A stretch of DNA of 6,255 bases from contig CALGFL010000435.1 of the NCBI GenBank assembly GCA_937881145.1, forward strand, positions 1-6,255, read 5' to 3'. The position numbers and the translations under genes were made by a program. This document shows, one piece after another, positions 1-5,308 of the stretch. The notes beneath the pieces were generated by a model. The model ran no database searches and was not told the DNA's origin. It saw only the letters and a program-made list of their open reading frames with translations. How positions within the stretch are numbered: position 1 is the first letter of the stretch; every line of letters starts with the position of its first letter. The stretch comes from an uncultured Bordetella sp. GTDB lineage: Bacteria > Pseudomonadota > Gammaproteobacteria > Burkholderiales > Burkholderiaceae_B.

Positions 1-44
1 CGGCGTTCGTCGTGGTTGCCAATGCCTTGCGACTCGGGGCGTAG
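1..44 (+). CDS. C-terminal tail of a probable heavy-metal P-type ATPase (partial)
   Basis: Reading from base 3, one plus frame gives AFVVVANALRLGA followed by TAG at 42-44. The pattern of a small hydrophobic run, then N-A-L-R-L, then a few residues and a stop is how the last transmembrane helix of P1B-type (Cu/Zn/Cd) ATPases of the CopA/ZntA/FixI kind typically ends. Such proteins use ATP to move metal ions across the inner membrane. Only 13 residues are visible, so family membership is inferred from this short signature and the metal cannot be told. The gene runs convergently towards the RibD-like gene that ends at 91. Another membrane protein with a similar tail is possible. Confidence 0.5.
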   Translation, partial: AFVVVANALRLGA

Positions 45-50
45 GCTTCC

Positions 51-68
51 CGTCTCGAAGAAGAGACG
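51..68. terminator. Small hairpin between two convergent gene ends
   Basis: A perfect 6-bp inverted repeat, CGTCTC (51-56) and GAGACG (63-68), encloses a 6-nt loop. It lies 6 nt after the stop of the left-edge gene and 22 nt beyond the stop of the facing RibD-like gene. The position suits a bidirectional terminator, but there is no T tract on either strand, so intrinsic termination is doubtful. Confidence 0.25.
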
Positions 69-90
69 TGCGCGGTTGTCGGGGAGCGTC

Positions 91-753
91 TCAGGCGTTC
101 GTGTGCCCTTTACGCCGCAGGACGACATGCGTGGCCTTTTCCGACGCGACCGATTCGACGCATTCGTATCCCAGGGCCCGCAGGTCTATTCCCGCAAACA
201 GCGACTCTCCCCGGCCGAGCAATACCGGCGAGATGGCGATGTGCAGCTCATCGACAAGGCCTTCGCGCAGATATTGCCGGATCGTGTCCGGCCCGCCGCC
301 GATCCGCACGTCCATTCCGGCGGCGGCCTCGCGCGCACGGTCGAGCGCCTCGCATATGCCGCCGGTGACGAAGTGGAATGTCGTGCCGCCTTCCATCTCG
401 ATGGCAGGTCGAGCGTGATGGGTCAGGACGAAGACGGGGACGTGATAGGGCGGGTTGTCGCCCCACCAGCCTTTCCAGTTCATGTCGGGCCAAGCCCCGC
501 GTAGCGGGCTGAACATGTTCCTCCCGAGTATCCAGGCTCCGACATTGCGAAAGCCGCGGGCGGCGAAATCATCGTCGACCCCGGTCGTGCCGCCGTCCTT
601 GCCGAACAGGGAGCGCTGGAACGTGCGTGTCGGGATCAGCCACTGGTGCAGTTGCGTGCCGCCGACGCCGAGCGGATTGTCGAGGTCCTGATCCGGACCC
701 GCCCCGTATCCGTCGAGCGAGAGGGTGAAGCCGTTAACGCGAACTCGTGTCAT
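91..753 (-). CDS. RibD C-terminal / dihydrofolate-reductase-like family protein
   Basis: A 220-residue protein matching the single-domain DHFR-like fold of the RibD C-terminal family, which are NADPH-dependent reductases, mostly of unknown substrate. The family's landmarks appear in order: an N-terminal strand with S-L-D-G-Y (residues 12-16); G-R-N-M-F (77-81); a W-x-G-D-N-P-P-Y-H-V-P-V-F-V-L-T-H segment (97-112); and the cofactor-binding core D-V-R-I-G-G-G-P-D-T-I-R-Q-Y-L (148-162), then V-D-E-L-H-I-A-I-S-P-V-L-L-G-R-G (167-182). Length is usual for the family and both ends look intact. The start is supported by GGAG (761-764 on the top strand as CTCC), 7 nt upstream. It lies 84 bp downstream of lysR on the same strand, so read-through from lysR is possible. 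Substrate is unknown; a true folate role is unlikely because classical DHFR motifs are absent. Confidence 0.9.
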   Translation of the reverse strand: MTRVRVNGFTLSLDGYGAGPDQDLDNPLGVGGTQLHQWLIPTRTFQRSLFGKDGGTTGVDDDFAARGFRNVGAWILGRNMFSPLRGAWPDMNWKGWWGDNPPYHVPVFVLTHHARPAIEMEGGTTFHFVTGGICEALDRAREAAAGMDVRIGGGPDTIRQYLREGLVDELHIAISPVLLGRGESLFAGIDLRALGYECVESVASEKATHVVLRRKGHTNA

Positions 754-837
754 CGCTTTTCTCCGGTTTGGACGCCTAACGTAACAGAGAGGCGCATGAA
801 TGGAAAAGTCGTTCGTCAGCGAGCCCGGCCGCGATGA

Positions 838-1749
838 TCACCGCGGGCCATCCGCCGCGATCCGCGCCAGTTTCTCCCGCAGCCAGACGCTGCCCGGATC
901 GGCTTGATTGCGAGGATGCCACGCGGCGAAAAACGAGAATCCGCGTGCCTCGAACGGCAGCTCGAACACATCCAGCATGTCGCGATAGCGCGCCACGAGC
1001 CGCGAGGGCAGCGTCGAGACGTAATCCGTGCGCGCCAGCAACTCGGGTACGAGCGTGAAGTGCTGGACCGAAAGGGCGACGCGGCGCGCGCGGCCGAGCG
1101 ACTGCAAATGCTCGTCCATGAAGCCGAAGAAGCTGCCGCCGCTCGTCGAGACGAGAACGTGCCCGAGCGCGCAGTAGCTGTCGAGATCCAGTGGCGCGGT
1201 TCCGCGCGGATGCCCCTTGCGCTGCACGAAGACGAAGCGCTCGTCGTAGAGCTTGCGCGCCTTCGTCCAGGCTGGAACCATGCGCTCCGAGCCGATCAAT
1301 AGATCGATCTCACCGCGTTCGAAGCGCTCGGGGCTCGTCGACTGCGCCGCGGCGACGAAGGCGAGCTGCACGCCCGGCCCCGCATGCCCGGGCCAGGACT
1401 GCATCAGTTGAAAACCCAGTACGGCGATCGCCTGGTCGCTGGCGGCAATGGTGAAGCGGCGCGTGTCGGTGAACGGATCGAAGGTCGGTTGCCGGCGCAC
1501 GACGGTTTCGAGCTGCCTGAGCACGTCGCGCAGCGGCGCCATCAGTTCCATGGCGCGTGCGCTTCTCGTCATGCCGCGACCGTGCGGCGACGGAATCAAA
1601 AGCGGGTCGCCGAAGATCAGCCGCAGCCGCGCAAGCTGGGTCGACAGCGCCGGCTGCGTCAGGTGCAGCCGCTCGGCCGCGCGCGTCACGTTGGCTTCTT
1701 CGAGCAGCGCGTCGAGCGACACGAGCAGGTTCAGATCGATGTCTCTCAT
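838..1749 (-). CDS. LysR-type transcriptional regulator
   Basis: About 303 residues from the ATG at 1749 (306 from the ATG at 1758), normal for the LysR family of dimeric/tetrameric DNA-binding activators and repressors. The N-terminus D-I-D-L-N-L-L, then N-V-T-R-A-A-E-R-L-H-L-T-Q-P-A-L-S-T-Q-L-A-R-L-R (about residues 21-44), is the winged helix-turn-helix. F-G-D-P-L-L closes that domain. A periplasmic-binding-like effector domain follows, from about residue 90. The D-L-N-L-L start and general form resemble the NodD/NahR/PcpR subgroup, but the inducer cannot be deduced. An earlier in-frame ATG at 1806 would add 19 residues and read through the operator, which I consider unlikely. No start has a strong Shine-Dalgarno. 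The gene is divergent from the MDR oxidoreductase at 1850, its most likely target. The operator overlaps its start codons, which suggests autoregulation. Confidence 0.93.
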   Translation of the reverse strand: MRDIDLNLLVSLDALLEEANVTRAAERLHLTQPALSTQLARLRLIFGDPLLIPSPHGRGMTRSARAMELMAPLRDVLRQLETVVRRQPTFDPFTDTRRFTIAASDQAIAVLGFQLMQSWPGHAGPGVQLAFVAAAQSTSPERFERGEIDLLIGSERMVPAWTKARKLYDERFVFVQRKGHPRGTAPLDLDSYCALGHVLVSTSGGSFFGFMDEHLQSLGRARRVALSVQHFTLVPELLARTDYVSTLPSRLVARYRDMLDVFELPFEARGFSFFAAWHPRNQADPGSVWLREKLARIAADGPR

Positions 1750-1767
1750 ATCAACCATATTGATATG
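1747..1767. promoter_or_regulatory. LysR box: perfect 8-bp inverted repeat, T-N11-A type
   Basis: CATATCAA (1747-1754) and TTGATATG (1760-1767) form a perfect inverted repeat with a 5-bp spacer. Inside it is ATC-N9-GAT (1750-1764), the classical LysR-family T-N11-A recognition pattern. It covers both candidate lysR start codons (1749 and 1758) and the candidate -35 hexamer TTGATA (1760-1765) of the divergent MDR gene. Binding here could repress lysR and either repress or directly activate the MDR promoter. The surrounding 1741-1800 has only 16 G/C in 60 bases, against more than 65% in the flanking genes. Confidence 0.75.
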
Positions 1768-1788
1768 TCTAATTCCAATAATTAATTT
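1760..1788 (+). promoter_or_regulatory. Candidate promoter of the MDR oxidoreductase gene
   Basis: TTGATA (1760-1765, five of six matches to TTGACA), a 17-bp spacer and TAATTT (1783-1788, a weak -10 with three matches). The transcript would start near 1795 and have a leader of about 55 nt. The weak -10 and the LysR box over the -35 suit an activator-dependent promoter; this is inference. Confidence 0.35.
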
Positions 1789-1790
1789 CA

Positions 1791-1819
1791 AGAATACGTT
1801 GGGCATCCCTACAGTTCAA
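1791..1819 (-). promoter_or_regulatory. Candidate promoter of lysR
   Basis: On the minus strand, TTGAAC (1819-1814) and TATTCT (1796-1791) each match sigma-70 consensus at four of six positions with an ideal 17-bp spacer. Transcription would begin around 1784, about 25-35 nt before the lysR start codons. The polymerase would then run into the LysR box, consistent with negative autoregulation. Confidence 0.4.
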
Positions 1820-1849
1820 CCATCCGATGTCCCTTTTGGAGAAACGACG

Positions 1850-2938
1850 ATGAAAGCCTGGATGCTCGACCAACCCGGCAAACCCCTGGTTCTGCGCGAT
1901 GAGCCGACCCCGCAGCCGCGGCGCGGCGCCGTGCTGGTGAAGATGGAGGCCGTGCCGCTGCTCAGCTATACCCGTGCGTACATCGAAGGCAAGCTGCCGT
2001 ATGCCTACCCGCCCAGCCCGTTCTCGCCGGGGACGAACGGCGTCGGCCGCATCGCGGCTGTCGGGGAGGGCGTGTTCGGCCTGCGGCCCGGGCAGCGCGT
2101 GGTGGTGCATCCCTACTGGGTGGCCGATGAAGCGGTGGCCGAACCCGAGCAGATCCTGATCGGGCTGACCGGCATCAGCGCCGCCAGCGCGCCGGTGCTG
2201 GCCGATTTCCCGCACGGGACGCTGCGCGAGTTCGCGGAACTTCCCGCCTCGACCGTGCTGGCGCTGGATGGCATGGACGACGTACCGTCGGCGCGCCTGG
2301 CGGCGCTCGCCAAATTTTCGGTGCCGTTCGGCGGCTTGCGCCGCGGCAGGCTCGCGGCCGGCGAGACGGTGGCCGTGAACGGCGCGACGGGCTACTTCGG
2401 CTCGGCGGCCGTGATCGCCGCGCTGGCGCTCGGGGCCCGCCGCGTCGTCGCGCTGGGCCGCCGCGCCGAGCCGCTATCCAAGCTCGCTGAGCTGGGCCGC
2501 GGCCGCGTCGTGCCGGTCGTGCTGACGGGCGATGGCGCGCGCGATGTCGCCGCGATTCGAAAGGCGGCCGGCGGTGGCGCCGATCTGGCCTTCGACATGG
2601 TCGGCCAGGCGCAGGAACCGAATGCGACGCTTGCGGCGCTGCGCAGCCTGCGCCGCAACGGGCGGCTCGTGCTGATGGGCAGCATGAACGTCGATCTGCC
2701 GATTGCCTACGGCGAGATGCTGCTCAACAACTGGGAGCTGATCGGCCACTTCATGTACTCGCGCGCCGATTACCTGGCGCTGGTCTCGCTGGCGGCGTCG
2801 GGGCTGTTGCCGCTCGATGCGGTCGAACTGACGACTTATCCGTTCGCGCTGCTCGAAGAGGCGATCGATAATGCGGGCGCGGCGCAGGGGCTGCAGTGCA
2901 CGATCGCCGGCGCGCTGGGGGAGCGGGCCTGGGGTTGA
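1850..2938 (+). CDS. Zinc-free MDR-family NAD(P)H oxidoreductase (quinone-reductase-like)
   Basis: A 362-residue medium-chain dehydrogenase/reductase. The N-terminal GroES-like domain contains P-G-T-N-G-V-G-R-I-A-A-V-G-E-G-V and G-Q-R-V-V-V (60-86). The Rossmann domain begins at E-T-V-A-V-N-G-A-T-G-Y-F-G-S (172-185), with the G-x-x-G-x-x-G nucleotide motif at 178-184. A later core strand is R-L-V-L-M-G (272-277). The catalytic-zinc cysteine near residue 38 and the four-cysteine structural-zinc loop are both missing, so this is not a zinc alcohol dehydrogenase but closer to quinone/enoyl reductases; the substrate is unknown. The start is chosen for GGAG (1838-1841), 8 nt before ATG, and for M-K-A-W, typical of the family; the same frame stays open far upstream only as an antisense shadow of lysR. 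It is probably controlled by the divergent LysR protein. It ends 25 bp from the convergent TMEM175-like gene. Confidence 0.92.
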   Translation: MKAWMLDQPGKPLVLRDEPTPQPRRGAVLVKMEAVPLLSYTRAYIEGKLPYAYPPSPFSPGTNGVGRIAAVGEGVFGLRPGQRVVVHPYWVADEAVAEPEQILIGLTGISAASAPVLADFPHGTLREFAELPASTVLALDGMDDVPSARLAALAKFSVPFGGLRRGRLAAGETVAVNGATGYFGSAAVIAALALGARRVVALGRRAEPLSKLAELGRGRVVPVVLTGDGARDVAAIRKAAGGGADLAFDMVGQAQEPNATLAALRSLRRNGRLVLMGSMNVDLPIAYGEMLLNNWELIGHFMYSRADYLALVSLAASGLLPLDAVELTTYPFALLEEAIDNAGAAQGLQCTIAGALGERAWG

Positions 2939-2963
2939 GCCGAGCGCCGCGCGGCCGGCGGAT

Positions 2964-3551
2964 TCAGGATCGCTCGAAGGTCTTGAGAAATTTTTCGATC
3001 CTGCGGTCGGGAACGACCCACAGTGCGGCGACGAGGGCATACAGAAGATAAGACGCCGCCGGCTCGACGAAGGCCAGCGCGATCCCGCCAAGATAGAGCA
3101 GGGGCGAGACCTTGCCCTTGTAGTCGGCGCCCAGGGCCTGCTTCATCACCGAGGCTTGGCCCTGGGCACGCATGATCGTGGTCTGGAGCACGTTCCAGGC
3201 AAGCGCGCAGGCCAGCAGCGATGCGCCGTACAGCGCCGTGGGCAGCGGCGCGAAACCGTGCTCGCCGGCCCACGCCGTGGTGAACGGAACCAGCGACAGA
3301 AAGAACAGCAGGCCCAGATTGGCCCAGAGAATGCCGCCGGTGACTTCGCGTATCAGGTGGGCGAAGTGATGGTGGTTGTTCCAGTAGATGCCGACGTAAA
3401 CATAGCTGAGCACGTAGGACAGGAAGACCGGCCATAACGCGAGCAAGGCCTGGAAGGTCACCTCGCGCGGCGGATGCATTTCAAGCACCATGATGGTGAT
3501 GATGACCGCCACCACGCCATCGGTGAATGCCTGCAGTCTTTCCGATTTCAT
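2964..3551 (-). CDS. Bacterial TMEM175-like (DUF1211) potassium channel subunit
   Basis: A 195-residue inner-membrane protein with about six hydrophobic segments (roughly 8-25, 33-56, 72-92, 103-125, 148-165, 165-182). The start R-L-Q-A-F-T-D-G-V-V-A-V-I-I-T-I-M-V-L-E (5-24) is the family's pore-lining helix 1, with the usual F-S-D-G present here as F-T-D-G. W-N-N-H-H-H-F (57-63) is the second strongly conserved motif. Bacterial members are known to form tetrameric K+-selective channels; function here is by homology. The start at 3551 is preferred over 3593 because the conserved protein begins there and AGGA (top strand TCCT 3561-3564) lies 9 nt upstream. It is 73 bp downstream of the SRPBCC gene on the same strand, so co-transcription is possible, although a TATAGT hexamer in the gap may give it its own promoter. 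Confidence 0.9.
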   Translation of the reverse strand: MKSERLQAFTDGVVAVIITIMVLEMHPPREVTFQALLALWPVFLSYVLSYVYVGIYWNNHHHFAHLIREVTGGILWANLGLLFFLSLVPFTTAWAGEHGFAPLPTALYGASLLACALAWNVLQTTIMRAQGQASVMKQALGADYKGKVSPLLYLGGIALAFVEPAASYLLYALVAALWVVPDRRIEKFLKTFERS

Positions 3552-3606
3552 GCCGGGTGTTCCTGAAAAACGTCGTTGGGGCTCAGCGCGCATTCAGGAG
3601 AAATTT

Positions 3607-3612
3607 ACTATA
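3607..3612 (-). promoter_or_regulatory. Possible -10 hexamer upstream of the TMEM175-like gene
   Basis: Minus-strand TATAGT (five of six matches to TATAAT) stands in an AT-rich spot of the 73-bp gap, about 55 nt before the start at 3551. No convincing -35 is found at 16-18 bp. It is flanked by a GCCGGCCGGC palindrome (3613-3622) and by two copies of GCATTCAG (3590-3597 and 3621-3628). Confidence 0.25.
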
Positions 3613-3624
3613 GCCGGCCGGCAT

Positions 3625-4089
3625 TCAGCGGATATCGGCCGCCAGCAGCGACTCGCGGCGCGACGCGATCTTGCGCGCCCAATCGTCGATCATCGCCGCG
3701 AAGCGTACACCTGCGAAATCTTCGAGCGCCCGTTCGCCGGCTGCATTCAGCGCGGTGAGCTCGTAGCTCACCCAGGCTTCGGCGCGTGTCTCGTCGAGCG
3801 CGGCGCAGCGCACCTGCACGATGCCGGTGCGCGAAGCCGGCGTGCACCGGACATAGCGCGAGCGATGCGCTTTGCGGTCGAATTCGGCCATGGTCCAGAT
3901 GGTCAGCTCGTCGCCCTGGCCGGTGGTGAACACCATGCCGGCTTCGGTGCGGCCGTCGCGGGGGTGGACATACGTCGGCTTCCAGCCATCCACCCATAGT
4001 TCCTCGCCGGCCGGCGTGAAGAACATGAAGGCCTGGTCGACCGGGGCCTCGACGATGATCTTGTGGCTGGCGCGCAGTCGTTGCGTCAT
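3625..4089 (-). CDS. SRPBCC / AHSA1-like ligand-binding domain protein
   Basis: A 154-residue soluble protein with a START/Bet v 1-like helix-grip pattern. The first strand, H-K-I-I-V-E-A-P-V-D-Q-A-F-M-F-F-T-P-A-G-E-E-L-W (9-32), is the classic SRPBCC opening 'interacts with ... W'. Alternating beta strands follow (52-110), and a long C-terminal helix, F-A-A-M-I-D-D-W-A-R-K-I-A-S-R (130-144), closes the cavity. Such proteins bind hydrophobic ligands; the ligand is not predictable. No signal peptide is seen, so it is probably cytoplasmic. Its start, with CGGAG (top strand CTCC 4099-4102) 9 nt upstream, is only 18 bp after the LysE-family stop, so the two are very likely one operon under the same Lrp-controlled promoter. 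It could serve export by binding a substrate or metabolite, but that is speculation. Confidence 0.85.
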   Translation of the reverse strand: MTQRLRASHKIIVEAPVDQAFMFFTPAGEELWVDGWKPTYVHPRDGRTEAGMVFTTGQGDELTIWTMAEFDRKAHRSRYVRCTPASRTGIVQVRCAALDETRAEAWVSYELTALNAAGERALEDFAGVRFAAMIDDWARKIASRRESLLAADIR

Positions 4090-4107
4090 GAATGCATTCT
4101 CCGTAGG

Positions 4108-4740
4108 TCAAATGATGAGGTGGCCGAGTTGCCACAGTCCAAGTCCGGCCAGCAGCGCGGCCGAGCACAGGTTGACGGCGCGTTGCCAGCGTTCGTCGAA
4201 ACGGCTGCGCAGCCAGCCCACGCCGGTGGACAGGATCAGCCACCACAGCGCCGAGCCTGACAGCACGCCGGCCACCATCACCCAGGGCGGCGCCGACGGC
4301 GTGCGGCCGGCCAGCGCGCCGAACACCGCCATGAACGACAGGATGGTCGTCGGGTTCGACAGCGTCAGCGCGAAGGTGCCGGCCACGTAGCGCAGCAGCG
4401 TGCCCGCCGGCGGGGGAATATCCGCGCGGCGCACTGCCGGCTTCGTGGCAATGCGCCAGGCCAGCCAGAGCAGGAAGCCGCCGCCGAACAGGCCCAGCCA
4501 CCGTCTCAGGCTCAGCAGCCAGGCGATCAGTCCGCTGACGCCGAACGCGCCGATGGCGCCGTACACCGCATCGGCGAACGCCGCGCCCAGTCCGGTGGCC
4601 AGCCCCGCGGGGCGGCCATGGTCCAGCGTGCGCTGGATGGCTAGCAGTCCGATCTGCCCCACGGGCGCGGCGATCGACAGGCCGATCAGTAGCGATTGGC
4701 CGAACAGCACGGGCACAGGCGATGAAAAGAGGGAATCCAT
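4108..4740 (-). CDS. LysE/RhtB-family amino-acid exporter
   Basis: A 210-residue polytopic membrane protein of the LysE/RhtB translocator family, which export amino acids or related small molecules using the proton or sodium gradient. Family features: the first helix L-L-I-G-L-S-I-A-A-P-V-G-Q-I-G-L-L-A-I-Q-R (17-37); the small-residue-rich second segment G-L-G-A-A-F-A-D-A-V-Y (50-60); and F-A-L-T-L-S-N-P-T-T-I-L-S-F (123-136), the conserved N-P motif of the central helix. About six membrane segments and the usual length. I chose ATG at 4740; the open frame extends upstream to 4968 but that part overlaps the divergent lrp gene. No good Shine-Dalgarno precedes 4740. Divergent from an Lrp/AsnC gene, the arrangement known for brnFE-lrp-like exporters, which suggests amino-acid-responsive induction. 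The exported substrate cannot be assigned. Confidence 0.92.
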   Translation of the reverse strand: MDSLFSSPVPVLFGQSLLIGLSIAAPVGQIGLLAIQRTLDHGRPAGLATGLGAAFADAVYGAIGAFGVSGLIAWLLSLRRWLGLFGGGFLLWLAWRIATKPAVRRADIPPPAGTLLRYVAGTFALTLSNPTTILSFMAVFGALAGRTPSAPPWVMVAGVLSGSALWWLILSTGVGWLRSRFDERWQRAVNLCSAALLAGLGLWQLGHLII

Positions 4741-4741
4741 G

Positions 4742-4756
4742 CCGAAAATTATCCAA
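4742..4756. promoter_or_regulatory. Degenerate Lrp-box-like site next to the exporter start
   Basis: The 15 bases at 4742-4756 match the E. coli Lrp consensus YAGHAWATTWTDCTR at 12 of 15 positions, centred on AAAATTAT. The site ends one base before the LysE-family ATG. The consensus is loose and comes from a different Lrp paralogue, so this is only a candidate binding site. Confidence 0.3.
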
Positions 4757-4793
4757 GGTCGTGAATAGCTTGCCCATGCCAAAAGACCAAGGG

Positions 4794-4817
4794 AAAATCG
4801 ATTTCGATTTCGATTTT
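4794..4817. promoter_or_regulatory. Tandem hexamers within an inverted repeat upstream of lrp
   Basis: CGATTT is repeated three times head to tail (4799-4804, 4805-4810, 4811-4816). The same stretch forms a perfect 8-bp inverted repeat, AAAATCGA (4794-4801) and TCGATTTT (4810-4817), with an 8-bp spacer. It ends 17 bp before the lrp start codon in the lrp/lysE divergent region and is AT-rich in a GC-rich setting. This suits an operator for the adjacent Lrp protein (autoregulation and exporter control), though the role is inferred. Confidence 0.5.
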
Positions 4818-4834
4818 TCAGGTGAAGGCCCGTC

Positions 4835-5308
4835 ATGACCGAATCATTGCAACTCGACGCCAAAGCCTGGGCGTTATTGATGGCATTGCAGGAAGATGGC
4901 CGCGCGCCGCTGAAGACCCTTGCCGAGGCCGCCGGCTTGTCGGTGCCCGCCACGGTGGAACGGCTCAAGCGCTTGAAGGATGCCGGCGTGGTGCGCTCCG
5001 TGGGCGCCGAGTTGGACCCGGAGCAGGCAGGCTATTCGGTGCGCGCCATCGTCGGCATCACCGTGGTGCAGCCCGGCAAGAACGCCTTTCTCGACAAGTT
5101 GCGCCGCGCGCCCGAGGTGCTGGAATGCCATCACGTGGCCGGCGCCGATTCCTATATCGTGACCGTGGTGTCTCCCAGTCTCGAACAGCTGGAGCGCTTT
5201 CTGGGCTCGATCAACCGATATGGCGAGACGCGTACGTCGATCGTCTTCTCCACGCCCATTCCACGCCGCGGCCTGGTGCCGCCGGGTTCGTCGCGGGCTG
5301 CCTATTGA
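4835..5308 (+). CDS. Lrp/AsnC-family transcriptional regulator
   Basis: A 157-residue protein with the two-domain layout of the Lrp/AsnC 'feast/famine' family. The N-terminal helix-turn-helix includes D-G-R-A-P-L-K-T-L-A-E-A-A-G-L-S-V-P-A-T (21-40), then V-E-R-L-K-R-L-K-D-A-G-V-V (41-53). The C-terminal RAM ligand-binding domain contains A-I-V-G-I-T-V (71-77), V-A-G-A-D-S-Y-I-V-T-V-V (101-112) and T-S-I-V-F-S-T-P (134-141). Such proteins form octamers and sense amino acids. The start has AAGG (4825-4828), 6 nt upstream. Divergence from the LysE-family exporter makes that gene its probable target, with the tandem hexamer region as likely operator. Its last 7 bp overlap the end of the convergent membrane-protein gene. 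The C-terminal tail after residue 141 is longer and more basic than the core family needs. Confidence 0.93.
   Translation: MTESLQLDAKAWALLMALQEDGRAPLKTLAEAAGLSVPATVERLKRLKDAGVVRSVGAELDPEQAGYSVRAIVGITVVQPGKNAFLDKLRRAPEVLECHHVAGADSYIVTVVSPSLEQLERFLGSINRYGETRTSIVFSTPIPRRGLVPPGSSRAAY

Noticed and set aside
754..837. Possible promoter for the RibD-like gene
   Set aside because: Minus-strand TTTCCA and TACGTT with 17-bp spacing match consensus too poorly to support a call; read-through from lysR is equally possible.
1448..1849. In-frame 134-codon extension upstream of the MDR oxidoreductase
   Set aside because: It is antisense to lysR and rich in Arg/Ser as expected of a GC-rich shadow frame. The conserved protein starts at M-K-A-W with a good GGAG site at 1838-1841.
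2939..2963. GC-rich palindromic sequence between the convergent MDR and TMEM175-like genes
   Set aside because: GCCGCGCGGC (2946-2955) could fold, but the stem is short, overlapping alternatives exist and no T tract follows, so I do not call a terminator.
3613..3622. Perfect 10-bp palindrome GCCGGCCGGC after the SRPBCC stop
   Set aside because: Short CG palindromes are expected often in DNA of this composition; no evidence for a role beyond its place next to a possible -10.
3608..4777. 389-codon minus-strand open frame over the LysE-family and SRPBCC genes
   Set aside because: It is on the same strand but in another frame than two clearly recognisable genes, and its composition is Arg/Ala/His-rich.
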